From UMGS1474 sp050946775 (GTDB taxonomy: Bacteria > Bacillota > Clostridia > Oscillospirales > Acutalibacteraceae): a stretch of DNA of 37,111 nt. The notes under the pieces were generated by a model. That model was not told the origin of the DNA and ran no database searches. It was given only the letters and a program-made list of their open reading frames with translations. The position numbers were made by a program, and so were the translations under genes. The stretch covers positions 1 to 37,111 of the forward strand of contig JBMNVL010000003.1 in assembly GCA_050946775.1 (NCBI GenBank), in the 5' to 3' direction. Positions 9,801 to 16,064 of the stretch are shown here, one piece after another. Numbering within the stretch: position 1 is the stretch's first letter; each line of letters opens with the position of its first letter.

Positions 9801-10347
9801 AGGCGTAATTGTCGGCGTACATCTGACGGATGGTGGCCGCGATATCCTCCGCCAGCACGTTGGAATACGCCCAGGTGGCGTTGGTCACCGTGGAGGTGGG
9901 CGGAGTCGCCAAAATCAGCCGCACGTCGGCGTTCCAGCCCTTAAAGGTGCTGATCGCCGTTTGGTAGCGGGCGACAAACGCGTCGTGCAGGGAAGAATCG
10001 GTCCAATACTTGGTATCGTTGGTCCCCAGCATGATGATTACGGTGTCCGCCGAGGTCACGTCGTTTTGCAGGATGTTCAGCGGATACTCGTTGGCCTCCT
10101 GCCCGGTGCCGCCGTACATGACGTTGCCCGAACGGCCCCGGTTGACGACGGTATACCCGCCGCCCAGTTTTTGGGCGAGCTGATAGGGGTAGGTCAGCCC
10201 GTCTGTGGAATGGGATCCGGCGGTGATGCTGTCGCCCACGCAGACGACCGTTTTGGTCGCCGCCGCGCTGACGGATGCCATACCCATCGGCAGCAGCGTC
10301 GCCAGCATGGTCAGCACCATCAGCAGGGATAGCACGCGCTTTTTCAT
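3832..10347 (-). CDS. Giant secreted SGNH-hydrolase / GLUG-repeat surface protein
   Basis: Exported protein of 2171 residues. The signal peptide spans about 1-30 (MKKR, hydrophobic stretch, SVSAAA). An SGNH/GDSL esterase domain follows at about 33-235, with block I GDSIT (Ser40 nucleophile), block III GTND (108-111) and block V DNVH (Asp209, His212), so the catalytic set looks complete. From about 330 to 1880 there are four stretches opened by a GTFDGNGHT-type strand (near 355, 680, 1055 and 1590). Each leads into GLUG-type repeats (GGIVG...N.G.I..C.N.G), about two dozen in all, predicting a long beta-helix. After 1885 come a short repeat-like segment (VNFIGKYNETIAAKT, FTGWDKT) and two beta-rich domains. 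No LPXTG sorting motif or dockerin is visible at the C-terminus, so anchoring is unknown. The SGNH domain suggests an O-acetyl or lipid ester substrate, possibly on glycans. This is inference. Confidence 0.9.
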   Translation of the reverse strand: MKKRVLSLLMVLTMLATLLPMGMASVSAAATKTVVCVGDSITAGSHSTDGLTYPYQLAQKLGGGYTVVNRGRSGNVMYGGTGQEANEYPLNILQNDVTSADTVIIMLGTNDTKYWTDSSLHDAFVARYQTAISTFKGWNADVRLILATPPTSTVTNATWAYSNVLAEDIAATIRQMYADNYALDENVELIDVKALTEGWNVDHPGWYDDNVHFNNTGYERLANVFYEQFWDTTVHSVAVPGVAAADIQINATSVAIKADAADLAGKTATVTVADNSTVSSANVSLDTLPATVTVSAPRDGLTRTYTIDAVDELDTVALYTAEDLAALQGQTLNGNYKLMNDITLTGESWTPIAGLTGTFDGNGHTVTMNVTLSTDRYGFIKTVNAGSAVKDLTFAGSINANNRNYIGTAVYENNGLIENVTNNASITGAGAMAYTAGIVCYNNGMVNHCANTGAVSGNNNYIAGIAAVLGEGAAVANSYNTGDLTLNENGAGGIVGLAEAAGGTVVNCYNTGDLTSLNTEAGRIFGGIVASGQNTGGVTVTNCWNTGAISAKYDAYDVGARLTGSTLSNNFTAAAVAADAVAALNANLMVGAACQGVTYDLNKWTAGPAFTSETVAALVRDEEGFYHIRSREHFDWFASNVNANRALSVVLDTDIDLLEDADEWTPLTPYPNGYQGTFDGNGHTITGLKVTSAAERSGMFAYIAGGTVKDLTLSSVSINTTARRNGAVAGQMQYGTVSGVTASGVINVTYGGGANTAGIVGEMGGDKQNAAIVENCVNNVTVTLTHSGNAADVNLAGIVGQAAMASHPDSVIRGCVNNGAITGDGTLSKKVAGIAGETYISIVNCANTGAITGLSDVGGIVGVSYNNTIASSYDTDVYVANCYNVGAVTGSSNVGGLAGRVNMSSHIVNSFGATAAGSYAGLGAGATTANVFYASDVATTGKNGIAKTISDLQSADFVRLLNNNVIAARDDAALSALGMTKWARVTGGTPVMTDELPAADDEVDDSTLIETPAQLLALSNQNGSYSLANDITVTAADAAAIASTTYYLNGNFSGTLDGKGYTVTVECNKALFNNLTVGSTVKNLTIDGSFDQETTATMASLALTCQGTVYNVTVADTAVVKGKWRTGGLVAILQNGGVIENCAVTAAVGGADQMLGGVVGQVNDNVTAVIRDCSFSGSVAFTGATNAGNIGGILGYVAGATTNLILEDCTVTGTVTSTGQFTGGIVGSINGASTAIVISNCVFDGSVEAFHDVGGIAGLQGGGTIENCRTTAAATVTATVPSTSGLGAAIGGIVGRLNNGTSTVKNCVNAATVTGYRDFSGGIAGFLADNATAIIDGCVNEGTLNTANATGGILGGGNAGIKLVITNSANTGAINAANYVGGLVGLLQGGNTMPVTVVNGFNTGVIKAGGAKAALLGTVRNTPQVVVANGYAYGNQNMGLYVHQSVGSNTATETVDNAYAWYANAGTHANGYPTVTEATMKSAKFVLDLDGYTPSADVQAVLDEYGITLKTWEYVAGATPVLGSEALGSKGTLEYDGDVLLIPGELQMQVFGGLAASNHALSARLTADITLTQNWAQIAGTYTGTFDGDGHTVSDFKQSGLTGNNVTGLFQTLGAAGVIQNLTLEGKISCSGVSSGANSVGAFVCQNNGLIYRCVNRVDIVDEDETRDENGLLTAEGGWQQVGGFVGILNSGGVIDSCVNYGIVTAIKDYVGGVAGQANSNSLIVNCANHGEVAHVPGRSDTGGSGTGGILGGAGGGVTAYVINCFNDGFVYDNNSHRGYVGGVVGDRSYAYNCYNTGDVYYKGNASGGAGIGGRDTVIQNGYTCKTNNNSALNGTVMSLAAMKAAGFVTTLNNNVEQNASAYAAVLQGRTMRYWRPVEGGTPALVDGVTVNFIGKYNETIAAKTAGSPDELAALLENTSATALGGYAFTGWDKTAENSQPEFRAACENDTLTITVTAVYEQESSATGYRLSGLVDMTAKDGMGAAVTTETDLSFDQRITVTNATDKTVAYWLLDGAMVGFGRNSYVFYVSGNNTIAVVFTDDASVVTDPQAGVVLQQATYGAGSDTYTLTVIAQTSIPAGSTVSEYGVIFTSKVPTAAFLSDPASAVVKVKSSKTGANQQYMAHLLNVKPDKIRYARAYAIVDGVTVYSATAVQFKTAASGVTTDVRTVA

Positions 10348-10405
10348 ACGTTTCTCTCCTTCTTCTATAATGGGATACCGCTTCGATATCCTATAGACAT
10401 TATAA

Positions 10406-10435
10406 ATTATACAAAATTAAATATCAAGGTGTCAA
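10406..10435 (-). promoter_or_regulatory. Sigma-A promoter of the giant GLUG protein gene
   Basis: On the minus strand, TTGACA (10430-10435), an 18-base spacer and TATAAT (10406-10411) lie in a very AT-rich stretch about 60 bases before the ATG. A second TATAAT at 10399-10404 lacks a well-spaced -35. The SD GAAGGAGAG precedes the ATG. Confidence 0.78.
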
Positions 10436-10494
10436 TTGTCAAAAAAAATAATAGTTTATCTGATTATTTGGGGAATTTTCTGTTTTTTGATATT

Positions 10495-10523
10495 GGAAAA
10501 GCGCCCTGCCGGTGACAGGGCGC
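10495..10523 (-). terminator. Terminator after the AI-2E-family gene
   Basis: Inverted repeat GCGCCCTG (10501-10508) / CAGGGCGC (10516-10523) with a 7-base loop. On the minus strand it is followed by TTTTCC. It lies 12 bases after the stop codon of the permease gene. The neighbouring AT-rich stretch 10440-10494 holds nothing else recognisable. Confidence 0.75.
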
Positions 10524-10534
10524 CTTAGAGCCAT

Positions 10535-11794
10535 TTATGTTTCGGGGTATTCCAGTTGGTTGGTCTGCTCGTCCATCCGCTCGGCGTCGGCATAGAGCCG
10601 GGAGGACACCGGCATTTTTCGCTTTTGCATCCGCTTTTGCAGCCAGTTTTGCAAAAGAAAATAGATGACCGCGAAGGTGGGCACCCCGATGATCATCCCG
10701 GTAACGCCGAACACCCCGCCGAAGAACATCAGGGAAAACAGCACCCAGAACTGGGTCAGTCCGGTCTTGTTGCCGAGGATCTTGGGGGAAATCACGTTGC
10801 CGTCGATCTGCTGGAGCACCACGATGAAGATGATGAAATACAGGCTTTGCCACGGATCGACCAGCAAGATCAAAAACGCGCTGGGAATGGCGCCGATAAA
10901 CGGGCCGAAAAAGGGAATGATATTGGTCACCCCGATCAACACGCTGACCAGCAGGGCGTAGGGAGTGCGCATGATCGACAGCCCGATGAAGGTCAGTACC
11001 CCGACCAGGATGGAATCGAGGATCTTGGCGTAGATGAACCCGCCGAAGATGGTGTGGGCGCGGCGCACGGTATCAATCAGGGCGTTGGCCCGCCGGGGCT
11101 TCAAAAAGGCGTAGAGCAGCTTTTTGCTCTGGCCGAGGAAGGTCCGCTTTTCACCCAGGGTGTAAACGGCGACCACCATACCGACAAAGAGGTTGATTAC
11201 CCCGTTGACCACGCTGATGATGCCGCTGGTGACGTAGTTGAGCATTTCGGTGGCGAAGCTGCCCAGACTGGTGGAGACCCATTTTTCCAGATGGTTGATC
11301 GCTTCCTGCATCAAGCTGCGCAGGGTCTTCGACCACTCCGACTGGGAGTTGAGCAGGTGGTTGACCCGCTCCATAAACGAATCAAAATATCCCGGCGCCT
11401 TGTCGACCAGCCCCAGAATGCTGCGGCTGAGCTGCGGAATGATCAGCAGGCACAACAGCACCAGCACCGCCACCGCCACCAGCACCGCGGCCAGAATGCT
11501 CAGTCCCTTGGCGAGGCCTTCGGCGCGGGACTTCTTTTTCATCCGTTTGGTAAAAAAGGGCGTCAGCCGCTTTTGGCAGGCGTTCATCACCGGGTTGAGC
11601 AGATAGGCGATCGCCAGCCCGTAGATGATCGGTCTCACCGCGTCCAACAGGATCTTGAAAAATTGGAACACCCCGCTCAGCCTAAACAGCAAAAAGGCGA
11701 ACAGGATCGCCGCCGCCAGCACCGCAAAGGCGATCAGCCCTTTGCGCACCGGCGCGGAAAAGGCGCGGCGGGACGGTTTTTCCTCAGGCTTCAT
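10535..11794 (-). CDS. AI-2E family transporter (PF01594-type permease)
   Basis: Integral membrane protein of 419 residues. It has an N-terminal TM pair (about 25-70, GLIAFAVLAAAILFAFLLFRLSG and ILLDAVRPIIYGLAIAYLLNP), further TM segments near 105-130, then a soluble stretch (about 130-210), followed by the C-terminal permease core with IPFFGPFIGAIPSAF and the FFGGVFGVTGMIIGVPTFAVIYFL segment typical of this family. Family members include the AI-2 exporter TqsA and others with sodium/proton antiport roles, so the substrate is unknown. The frame stays open further upstream, but I chose the ATG at 11792-11794 because GAGGGGAG lies 8 bases before it and the promoter at 11829-11857 would be inside a longer gene. 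It has its own promoter and terminator, although it lies just downstream of the membrane-fusion/permease operon. Confidence 0.88.
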   Translation of the reverse strand: MKPEEKPSRRAFSAPVRKGLIAFAVLAAAILFAFLLFRLSGVFQFFKILLDAVRPIIYGLAIAYLLNPVMNACQKRLTPFFTKRMKKKSRAEGLAKGLSILAAVLVAVAVLVLLCLLIIPQLSRSILGLVDKAPGYFDSFMERVNHLLNSQSEWSKTLRSLMQEAINHLEKWVSTSLGSFATEMLNYVTSGIISVVNGVINLFVGMVVAVYTLGEKRTFLGQSKKLLYAFLKPRRANALIDTVRRAHTIFGGFIYAKILDSILVGVLTFIGLSIMRTPYALLVSVLIGVTNIIPFFGPFIGAIPSAFLILLVDPWQSLYFIIFIVVLQQIDGNVISPKILGNKTGLTQFWVLFSLMFFGGVFGVTGMIIGVPTFAVIYFLLQNWLQKRMQKRKMPVSSRLYADAERMDEQTNQLEYPET

Positions 11795-11828
11795 CCGCGT
11801 GATCTCCCCTCTTTTGAATTCCTTTTTT

Positions 11829-11857
11829 ACTTTAGCACATCCGCTTTGTTTTTTCAA
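11829..11857 (-). promoter_or_regulatory. Promoter of the AI-2E-family gene
   Basis: On the minus strand, TTGAAA (11852-11857), a 17-base spacer and TAAAGT (11829-11834). The elements overlap the last codons and stop of the upstream DUF975-like gene, so the permease can be expressed separately or by read-through. Confidence 0.6.
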
Positions 11858-12584
11858 GTGCCGCCGCCCATTTTTGAAAGAGCGTCGCTTCCCGCATCCG
11901 CCGCACCGGCCGGGCGTACAAACCCGGCAAAGCCGCCGCTCCCGCGAGCAGCCAGCCGGTCTGTCCCCGGTAAAACCGCACCAGCTCGCCGGTGCGTCCC
12001 CGGGTGATCCGCCGGCTTTGGGCAAACGCCTCCCGGGGCGAAGCGCCCCGGCCGATCAGCCACGCCGCCGGCCGCCAGCGCAGCATCCACAGCGCCGCCG
12101 CCATGGTGCCGGCCGCCAGCGCCAGCGCACCCGCCGCAAAAAAACCGAAAGCCAGAAAATCGGTCTCGCCCCGGTGGACGGCCGCCAGCCGGGTGCGGGT
12201 ACCGATCGCCCACAGCGCCGTCCCCGGCAGCCAGCCGAGTCCGTACGCCGTCAGCCTTCGCCGCCACATTCCCAGCCGCCACGCCAGCGCCCGTTTGTAC
12301 TCCCCGGCCCGCCAATACCGGCGCAGATCCGCCCCGGACAACGCCTTGCCCGCCGTCAGCCGTCCGTAAAGGGCGTCCCTCCCCAGCAGACAGGGCGAGA
12401 TCGCCAGCAGATCAACGGCGGTCATGGCGATCACCACCGCCAGCCATTCCCCAAGCGGGCGTCCGCTTTTCCCGAAAGCCAGCGTCTGCGCCATCCGCAG
12501 GGCGATCCGTGCCCCGGCGGCGATCCCTTCGGCCGGGACGGTGATCCCCCATTCTCCTTTGAGCCGCCTTCGCGCGTCGGTCAT
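11832..12584 (-). CDS. DUF975-like integral membrane protein
   Basis: Protein of 250 residues with about four hydrophobic segments: GEWLAVVIAMTAVDLLAIS, YGLGWLPGTALWAIG, FLAFGFFAAGALALAAGTMA and GQTGWLLAGAAALPGLYA. The rest is very rich in Arg and Ala. The C-terminal layout, a serine-arginine stretch (EAFAQSRRITRGRTGEL), then a Gly-Trp membrane segment, then a basic tail ending near an aromatic (RPVRRMREATLFQKW), recalls DUF975 (Firmicute membrane proteins of unknown function). This similarity is from memory and weak. It starts 9 bases after the permease stop, so it belongs to the same transcript. It may be an accessory to the export system, but no catalytic motif is visible. Confidence 0.65.
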   Translation of the reverse strand: MTDARRRLKGEWGITVPAEGIAAGARIALRMAQTLAFGKSGRPLGEWLAVVIAMTAVDLLAISPCLLGRDALYGRLTAGKALSGADLRRYWRAGEYKRALAWRLGMWRRRLTAYGLGWLPGTALWAIGTRTRLAAVHRGETDFLAFGFFAAGALALAAGTMAAALWMLRWRPAAWLIGRGASPREAFAQSRRITRGRTGELVRFYRGQTGWLLAGAAALPGLYARPVRRMREATLFQKWAAALEKTKRMC

Positions 12585-12593
12585 GGCTGTCGC

Positions 12594-13781
12594 CTACCCT
12601 TCCGCCCGCAAAGCGTCCACCGGGGGCAGTCCCGACGCTTTGACCGCCGGATAGGCGCCGAACGCGCCGCCGGTCAGCAAGCAAAAGCCCATCAAAAAAG
12701 CGGCGCCGCCCAAAGAAGGCGCGGCCCATACTCCCGCGATCGCCAGACCGGCCAGCGCGATCCCGCCGCCCGCCAGCAGCCCGATCCCGCCGCCCAGCAG
12801 CGAGAGGAGCATCGCCTCGGCCAGAAATTCCAGCCCGATCCGCCGCCGGGTGGCGCCCAGCGCTTTTTTGATCCCAATCTCCCGGGTGCGCTCGTTCACC
12901 GAAGAGAGCATGGCGGTCATGATCCCCAGCCCCGACACCAGCAGCGAGATGCCGCTGATCAGGGTCAGCACCAGGGTGACGATCCCCGCCAGACGGCCGA
13001 TCTGCTCCTTTTGCGCGCTCAGGTCGTCCGCCCGGTAGATCCCCTCGTAGCCGCTGATCTGCTCCATCAGCCGGACGATCCGGCGGCCGGTTGCGGCCGA
13101 GGACGCTCCGTCGGCGGTACGCACCGCGATCTGGTCAAAATAATCCCGTCCGCTGGTCTGCTGCAGGACGGTATACGGCAGATACACCATTCCCGGCGCG
13201 TAACCGGTGACGTTTTGCAGCAGACCGCTGCCGGCTTCGCTGACGCCGACGACGGTAAACGTCCGCTCCACGCCGCCCAGCGACAGGCTCAGCGTTTGGC
13301 CGACGACGTTTTCCCGGTGAAAGGCCGCTTTGGCCAGCGCCGCGTCCACCACGCAGACCGGCGCCGCCGTTTGGACGTCCGCCGGCGCGATCAGCCGTCC
13401 GTACAGCCGGGACAGCGAGATCACCTGCCCGGCGCCGGCGTCAACGCCGCACAGCACGGCGTTGTCGGTGACCTGCCGCAGCGTCACCGGCGCCCAGACG
13501 ATCAGCAGCGGCATGGCGCTTTTGACCTCGCTCAACTGCCGCAGCGCCTGCAAATGTTCTTCCCGCAGACGGGTGTCCGACGCCGTGCCCCGGGCGCTGA
13601 CCGACAGCCCGTTGAGCCCGAGACTGTCCAGCTCCCGGTCCATAACGCCCTCGCCCGCCCGGGCGATCAGCGCCACCATCGCCACCATCGCCACCCCGAC
13701 CACGATGCCGCCCACCGTCAGCGCCGCGCGGGCGCGTTTGCGCCGCAGGGTGCGCAGCGCCTGTCTGGCAATATCCCCCAT
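12594..13781 (-). CDS. MacB/FtsX-type ABC transporter permease
   Basis: Permease of about 395 residues with the MacB topology. TM1 is at about 20-42 (RAALTVGGIVVGVAMVAMVALIA), a large extracytoplasmic domain spans about 45-270, and three C-terminal TM segments form the FtsX domain with the conserved cytoplasmic loop SSVNERTREIGIKKALGATRRRIGLEFL, which in relatives docks to the ATPase. The C-terminus ends in the usual PAVKASGLPPVDALR. The start is ATG at 13779-13781, sharing one base with the upstream stop (TGATG); a GTG one codon earlier is also possible. It is coupled to the membrane-fusion gene before it and the DUF975-like gene after it. In a Gram-positive cell such pairs usually export peptides, lipids or antibiotics. 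No ABC ATPase gene lies in this cluster. Confidence 0.9.
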   Translation of the reverse strand: MGDIARQALRTLRRKRARAALTVGGIVVGVAMVAMVALIARAGEGVMDRELDSLGLNGLSVSARGTASDTRLREEHLQALRQLSEVKSAMPLLIVWAPVTLRQVTDNAVLCGVDAGAGQVISLSRLYGRLIAPADVQTAAPVCVVDAALAKAAFHRENVVGQTLSLSLGGVERTFTVVGVSEAGSGLLQNVTGYAPGMVYLPYTVLQQTSGRDYFDQIAVRTADGASSAATGRRIVRLMEQISGYEGIYRADDLSAQKEQIGRLAGIVTLVLTLISGISLLVSGLGIMTAMLSSVNERTREIGIKKALGATRRRIGLEFLAEAMLLSLLGGGIGLLAGGGIALAGLAIAGVWAAPSLGGAAFLMGFCLLTGGAFGAYPAVKASGLPPVDALRAEG

Positions 13782-14704
13782 CACGGCGCCGTCACCGCCA
13801 TTCCGTCTTTGATCGCCTGGGCGTCCCGGATCAGCCGGTCGCCCCGCGACAGCCCGGCGATCACCTCAAAGCCGCCCTCGGCGACACGCCCGGTGGTCAC
13901 CAGCCGCTTGACCGCCCGGCCGTTTTGATACAGATACACGAATTCCCGTCCGTCGTCCTGCTGAGTGACCGCCGAAAAGGGGACGATCAGCGCCGCCGGC
14001 GTTTCGTCCAGCGTGATGGCGGCGGTGGCGGTCAGCCCGATCCGCAGGGACTCGTCCAGATCGTCCGGATCCAGCGCAATCACCGCGTCGACCACCGTTT
14101 CCCCGGCGGTGCCCTGCAGCTGGGTGCGGGCAGTCGGCGCCAGCTCGGTCAGGGTGCCGCGGTAGCTCTGCTTTTGAAACGCCACTCCCTTGACGGTAAC
14201 GGCTTGACCGACGGCGACGCGGGGCAGCTCTTTTTCAGGGACGCCCACCTTGATCTGCAGCGCCTCGCCCGAGGAGATGACCACGCTCGGCGTGCCGGGA
14301 TCGGCCATATCGCCCGGTTGAACGTTCACAGTCGAGACCACCCCTTTGATCGGAGCGGTCATCTCCCGCGGCAGATCGACCGCCGGCAGATCGCCGCCGG
14401 TCAACGCCGCCGCTACCTGCCGGGTAGTCTCCCCGTCCACGGTGAAGAGCCGCTCGCCCTTTTCCACCACCTGTCCCGGCTTGACCGCCACCGTGCCCAC
14501 CACGCAGGCGACCGGCACGCAAACGCCCCGGCTCTGCGCCGATTCCACCCTGCCGGTAAGAGTCAGCTCCCGCCGGATGGGCTTGGTGTCCACCGTCGCC
14601 AGCGACACCTGCGCCGCCTTTGGCCGGATCAAAAGAGATCCGCCCGCCGTCGCCGCCACGCCCAGCAGCACGGCCGCCGCGGCGATCACCATCGCTTTTT
14701 TCAT
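13781..14704 (-). CDS. Membrane-fusion (HlyD/RND-adaptor-like) protein of an ABC efflux system
   Basis: Protein of 307 residues with an N-terminal membrane anchor (MKKAMVIAAAAVLLGVAATAGGSLL). A beta-barrel/lipoyl half-motif follows (LTGRVESAQSRGV, VVGTVAVKPGQVVEKGERLF), then a second half (MTAPIKGVVSTVNVQPGDMADPG), and the C-terminal domain typical of RND/MacA adaptors (ALIVPFSAVTQQDDGREFVYLY, V..G...GG.EVIAGLSRGDRLI). The coiled-coil hairpin between the lipoyl halves is nearly absent, as usual in monoderm adaptors. I chose the ATG at 14702-14704, with SD AGGGGG 9 bases before it, over the longer frame that would add unconserved residues. The stop overlaps the permease start, so the two are translated together. 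It presumably couples the permease to release at the cell surface. The substrate is unknown. Confidence 0.88.
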   Translation of the reverse strand: MKKAMVIAAAAVLLGVAATAGGSLLIRPKAAQVSLATVDTKPIRRELTLTGRVESAQSRGVCVPVACVVGTVAVKPGQVVEKGERLFTVDGETTRQVAAALTGGDLPAVDLPREMTAPIKGVVSTVNVQPGDMADPGTPSVVISSGEALQIKVGVPEKELPRVAVGQAVTVKGVAFQKQSYRGTLTELAPTARTQLQGTAGETVVDAVIALDPDDLDESLRIGLTATAAITLDETPAALIVPFSAVTQQDDGREFVYLYQNGRAVKRLVTTGRVAEGGFEVIAGLSRGDRLIRDAQAIKDGMAVTAP

Positions 14705-14843
14705 CTTGACGCGCCCCCTGTTTTTTTGATTAGCGTGCGCCGGCGATCCGCCTTTATAACTGGAAATAATTCGCGGGTATCTCCCAAAGCGATCGGCGGA
14801 TACTGCTTTTGTGTCCCCGCGGACACGGAAAGGATGATCGATC

Positions 14844-15164
14844 ATGACCAACGTGAAATGCGACGCGATCCATTGCGCCTCCAACGCCGCTGGACGGTGC
14901 TGCCGGCCCGGCATCCGGGTGGACGGCTGCGACGCCTGCCGCGCCGACGAAACCTTCTGCGCCTCCTATACCGCCATTCCCCGCGGCGCCACCAACGATA
15001 CCGGCTACCGCCATCCCAACGAGGAGATGTCCGTGCGGTGCGACGCGGACGAATGCGTCTACAACGACTCCGGCCGGTGCGACGCCGACGCCATCACGGT
15101 GTCCGGCCGCAGCGCGCAGGATCGGCGACAGACCGCCTGCGCCACCTTTGAGAGCCGGCGGTAA
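14844..15164 (+). CDS. DUF1540 domain protein (two cysteine-rich repeats)
   Basis: Small cytoplasmic-looking protein of 106 residues made of two DUF1540 repeats: VKCDAIHCASNAAGRCCRPGIRVDG (about 4-28) and VRCDADECVYNDSGRCDADAITVSG (about 64-88). Each repeat has the C-x4-C-x(7-8)-C spacing and is followed by a separate cysteine (ETFCASY, QTACATF). The spacing suggests metal binding, but the function of DUF1540, widespread in Clostridia, is not established. The SD GGAAAGGATG precedes the ATG. A small palindrome GTGTCC..GGACAC lies 18-33 bases before the start. The gene is divergent from the membrane-fusion gene. In the 139-base divergent gap I see only a TTATAA box at 14754-14759, with no convincing -35 for either direction. 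Confidence 0.9.
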   Translation: MTNVKCDAIHCASNAAGRCCRPGIRVDGCDACRADETFCASYTAIPRGATNDTGYRHPNEEMSVRCDADECVYNDSGRCDADAITVSGRSAQDRRQTACATFESRR

Positions 15165-15188
15165 GCGGTAAAAAGCCGCCGCCGCAAA

Positions 15189-15507
15189 TTTGCACAAATG
15201 CGCGGGGTGCGTACGCCTCCCTCTGACGGGTAGTGTTTGCGAGCGCCGCCGGGGGTGGATGCAGCAAGCAAAAAGCTGGCGCCGTGGTCGGCGATCGGTG
15301 AGCGCGATAGCGCCACACCTCAGCAGGGCACCGCAAGAGGGCCTGAGCTGGATTTCGCCGTCAGGCGAAAGACGGAGGGAGAGAGGGATTACCGCCAGTC
15401 GCGTTATCTCTCCCTCAGTCTCGCTTCGCTCGACAGCTCCCTCGTCAGAGGGAGCCAAGTTCGCCTGCTATGGTTTTGCACAAATGCATGGGGTGCGTAC
15501 GCCTCCC
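15189..15507 (+). repeat. 33-base direct repeats flanking element A
   Basis: TTTGCACAAATG at 15189 and 15475 each begin a 33-base repeat that runs on through GGGGTGCGTACGCCTCCC. The copies (15189-15221 and 15475-15507) differ only at two adjacent bases. They lie immediately before elements A and B respectively, 286 bases apart. Confidence 0.85.
15215..15456. repeat. Repeat element A (MITE-like, CTCCCTCTGACG ends)
   Basis: The element is 242 bases long, with terminal inverted repeats GCCTCCCTCTGACG (15215-15228) and CGTCAGAGGGAGCC (15443-15456), 13 of 14 matching. Inside are further complementary blocks (GGAGGGAGAGAGGGATTA near 15372 against ATCTCTCCCTCAG near 15408) and a TCGCTTCGCTCGA palindrome. 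No transposase is encoded. A solo end of the same family lies at 26190-26209. Confidence 0.8.
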
Positions 15508-15662
15508 GTGCCTAAAGGGAGGCGGCCGAGGAGCCGCTTGCGGCGACGAGGTCGGAGGGATAGTCGCCCCTTGGGGCGACACGCCGCATAGGCGGCGTTA
15601 TCCCCCAGTCTCGACCGTCGCTATCGCGCCTGCCGATCCAGCCCCCTTTAGGCAAGGGGGCC
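15501..15662. repeat. Repeat element B (TGCCTAAAGGG ends)
   Basis: Ends TGCCTAAAGGGAGGC (15509-15523) and GCCCCCTTTAGGCA (15641-15654) are inverted copies, and each end also folds on itself (15501-15523; 15642-15660). Internal hairpins include GTCGCCCC/GGGGCGAC and CGCCG/CGGCG. It has the same general plan as element A with different end sequences. Confidence 0.7.
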
Positions 15663-15702
15663 ATGCGCTCGCCGGGAGGTTGTGCGAATGTGCGGCAGCC
15701 GG

Positions 15703-15830
15703 CTTGCCTCTCCCTATGGGAGAGGTGTATTGACGAGTGCGCAGCACGAGGCAAGGCGGAGAGGGTTCCGACCGCCCTCTCCGTCTCGGCGGCAAGCCGC
15801 CTCGCCAGCTCTCCCAAAGGGAGAGCCAAG
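15703..15830. repeat. Repeat element C (CTTGCCTCTCCC ends)
   Basis: CTTGCCTCTCCC at 15703-15714 is inverted at the other end (GGGAGAGCCAAG, 15819-15830). Each end also forms its own hairpin (CTCTCCC-tat-GGGAGAG; CTCTCCC-aaa-GGGAGAG). The interior pairs CGGAGAGGG with CCCTCTCCG. No coding capacity. Confidence 0.75.
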
Positions 15831-15863
15831 GGCAACCCAAAAGTTTGCGCGAATGTGTGTGGT

Positions 15864-15949
15864 AAAGATCCTTCGTCGCCATGCTCCTCAGGATGACAAC
15901 GCAACGAAAAGGTATGTCATTCTGAGGGTAATCGCCCGAAGAATCTTTT
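15864..15949. repeat. TGTCATTCTGAG repeat, arms in outward order
   Basis: The left arm, AAAGATCCTTCG...CTCAGGATGACA (15864-15898), is an inverted copy of the right arm, TGTCATTCTGAG...CGAAGAATCTTT (15915 onward), around a 16-base centre. The same blocks occur in the opposite order at 22637-22719. Confidence 0.85.
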
Positions 15950-15964
15950 CCCCCACAAAGCCAA

Positions 15965-15995
15965 ATCCCGCGGCGCGAACGCGCCGCGGTTTCTT
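15965..15995. terminator. Strong GC hairpin before the metY promoter
   Basis: CCGCGGCGCG (15968-15977) and CGCGCCGCGG (15980-15989) are perfect inverted copies with almost no loop, flanked by AAAT and TTTCTT. It is a plausible terminator or insulator closing the repeat region, but the T-run is weak. Confidence 0.5.
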
Positions 15996-16028
15996 ACATA
16001 AGTTCCGCAAAAAAAGAGAAAAAACCTC

Positions 16029-16057
16029 TTGACATCCCTCGGCGAACGTGCTATTAT
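16029..16057 (+). promoter_or_regulatory. Sigma-A promoter of metY
   Basis: TTGACA (16029-16034), a 17-base spacer and TATTAT (16052-16057). It predicts transcription from about 16064, giving a leader of about 155 bases before metY. Confidence 0.85.
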
Positions 16058-16064
16058 AACACCA

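Larger units (their letters stand above)
15165..16028. other. Long non-coding gap filled by palindromic repeats
   Basis: No credible gene lies in this 860-base stretch. Open frames exist on both strands, but they lack SD sequences and their translations follow the repeats. It contains elements A, B and C, the inverted-repeat pair at 15864-15949, two copies of a 33-base direct repeat (15189-15221 and 15475-15507, two mismatches), and two decayed copies of its core (near 15681 and 15845). The final 60 bases are AT-rich and lead into the metY promoter. Confidence 0.75.

Noticed and set aside
6946..9801. Plus-strand open frame of 951 codons (and another at 3973-6816) opposite the GLUG protein
   Set aside because: Same antisense effect over a repeat-rich gene; no start signals and no recognisable domain.
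14811..14826. GTGTCCCCGCGGACAC palindrome before the DUF1540 gene as an operator
   Set aside because: A short GC palindrome is expected often at this composition, and no promoter elements place it; left as a note only.
15189..15860. CRISPR array from the repeated 33-base units
   Set aside because: There are only two good copies, 286 bases apart, with palindromic elements between them and no cas genes.
15190..16032. Several open frames of 77-133 codons within the repeat gap
   Set aside because: They have no SD, their translations follow the palindromic repeats, and different frames on both strands are open equally.
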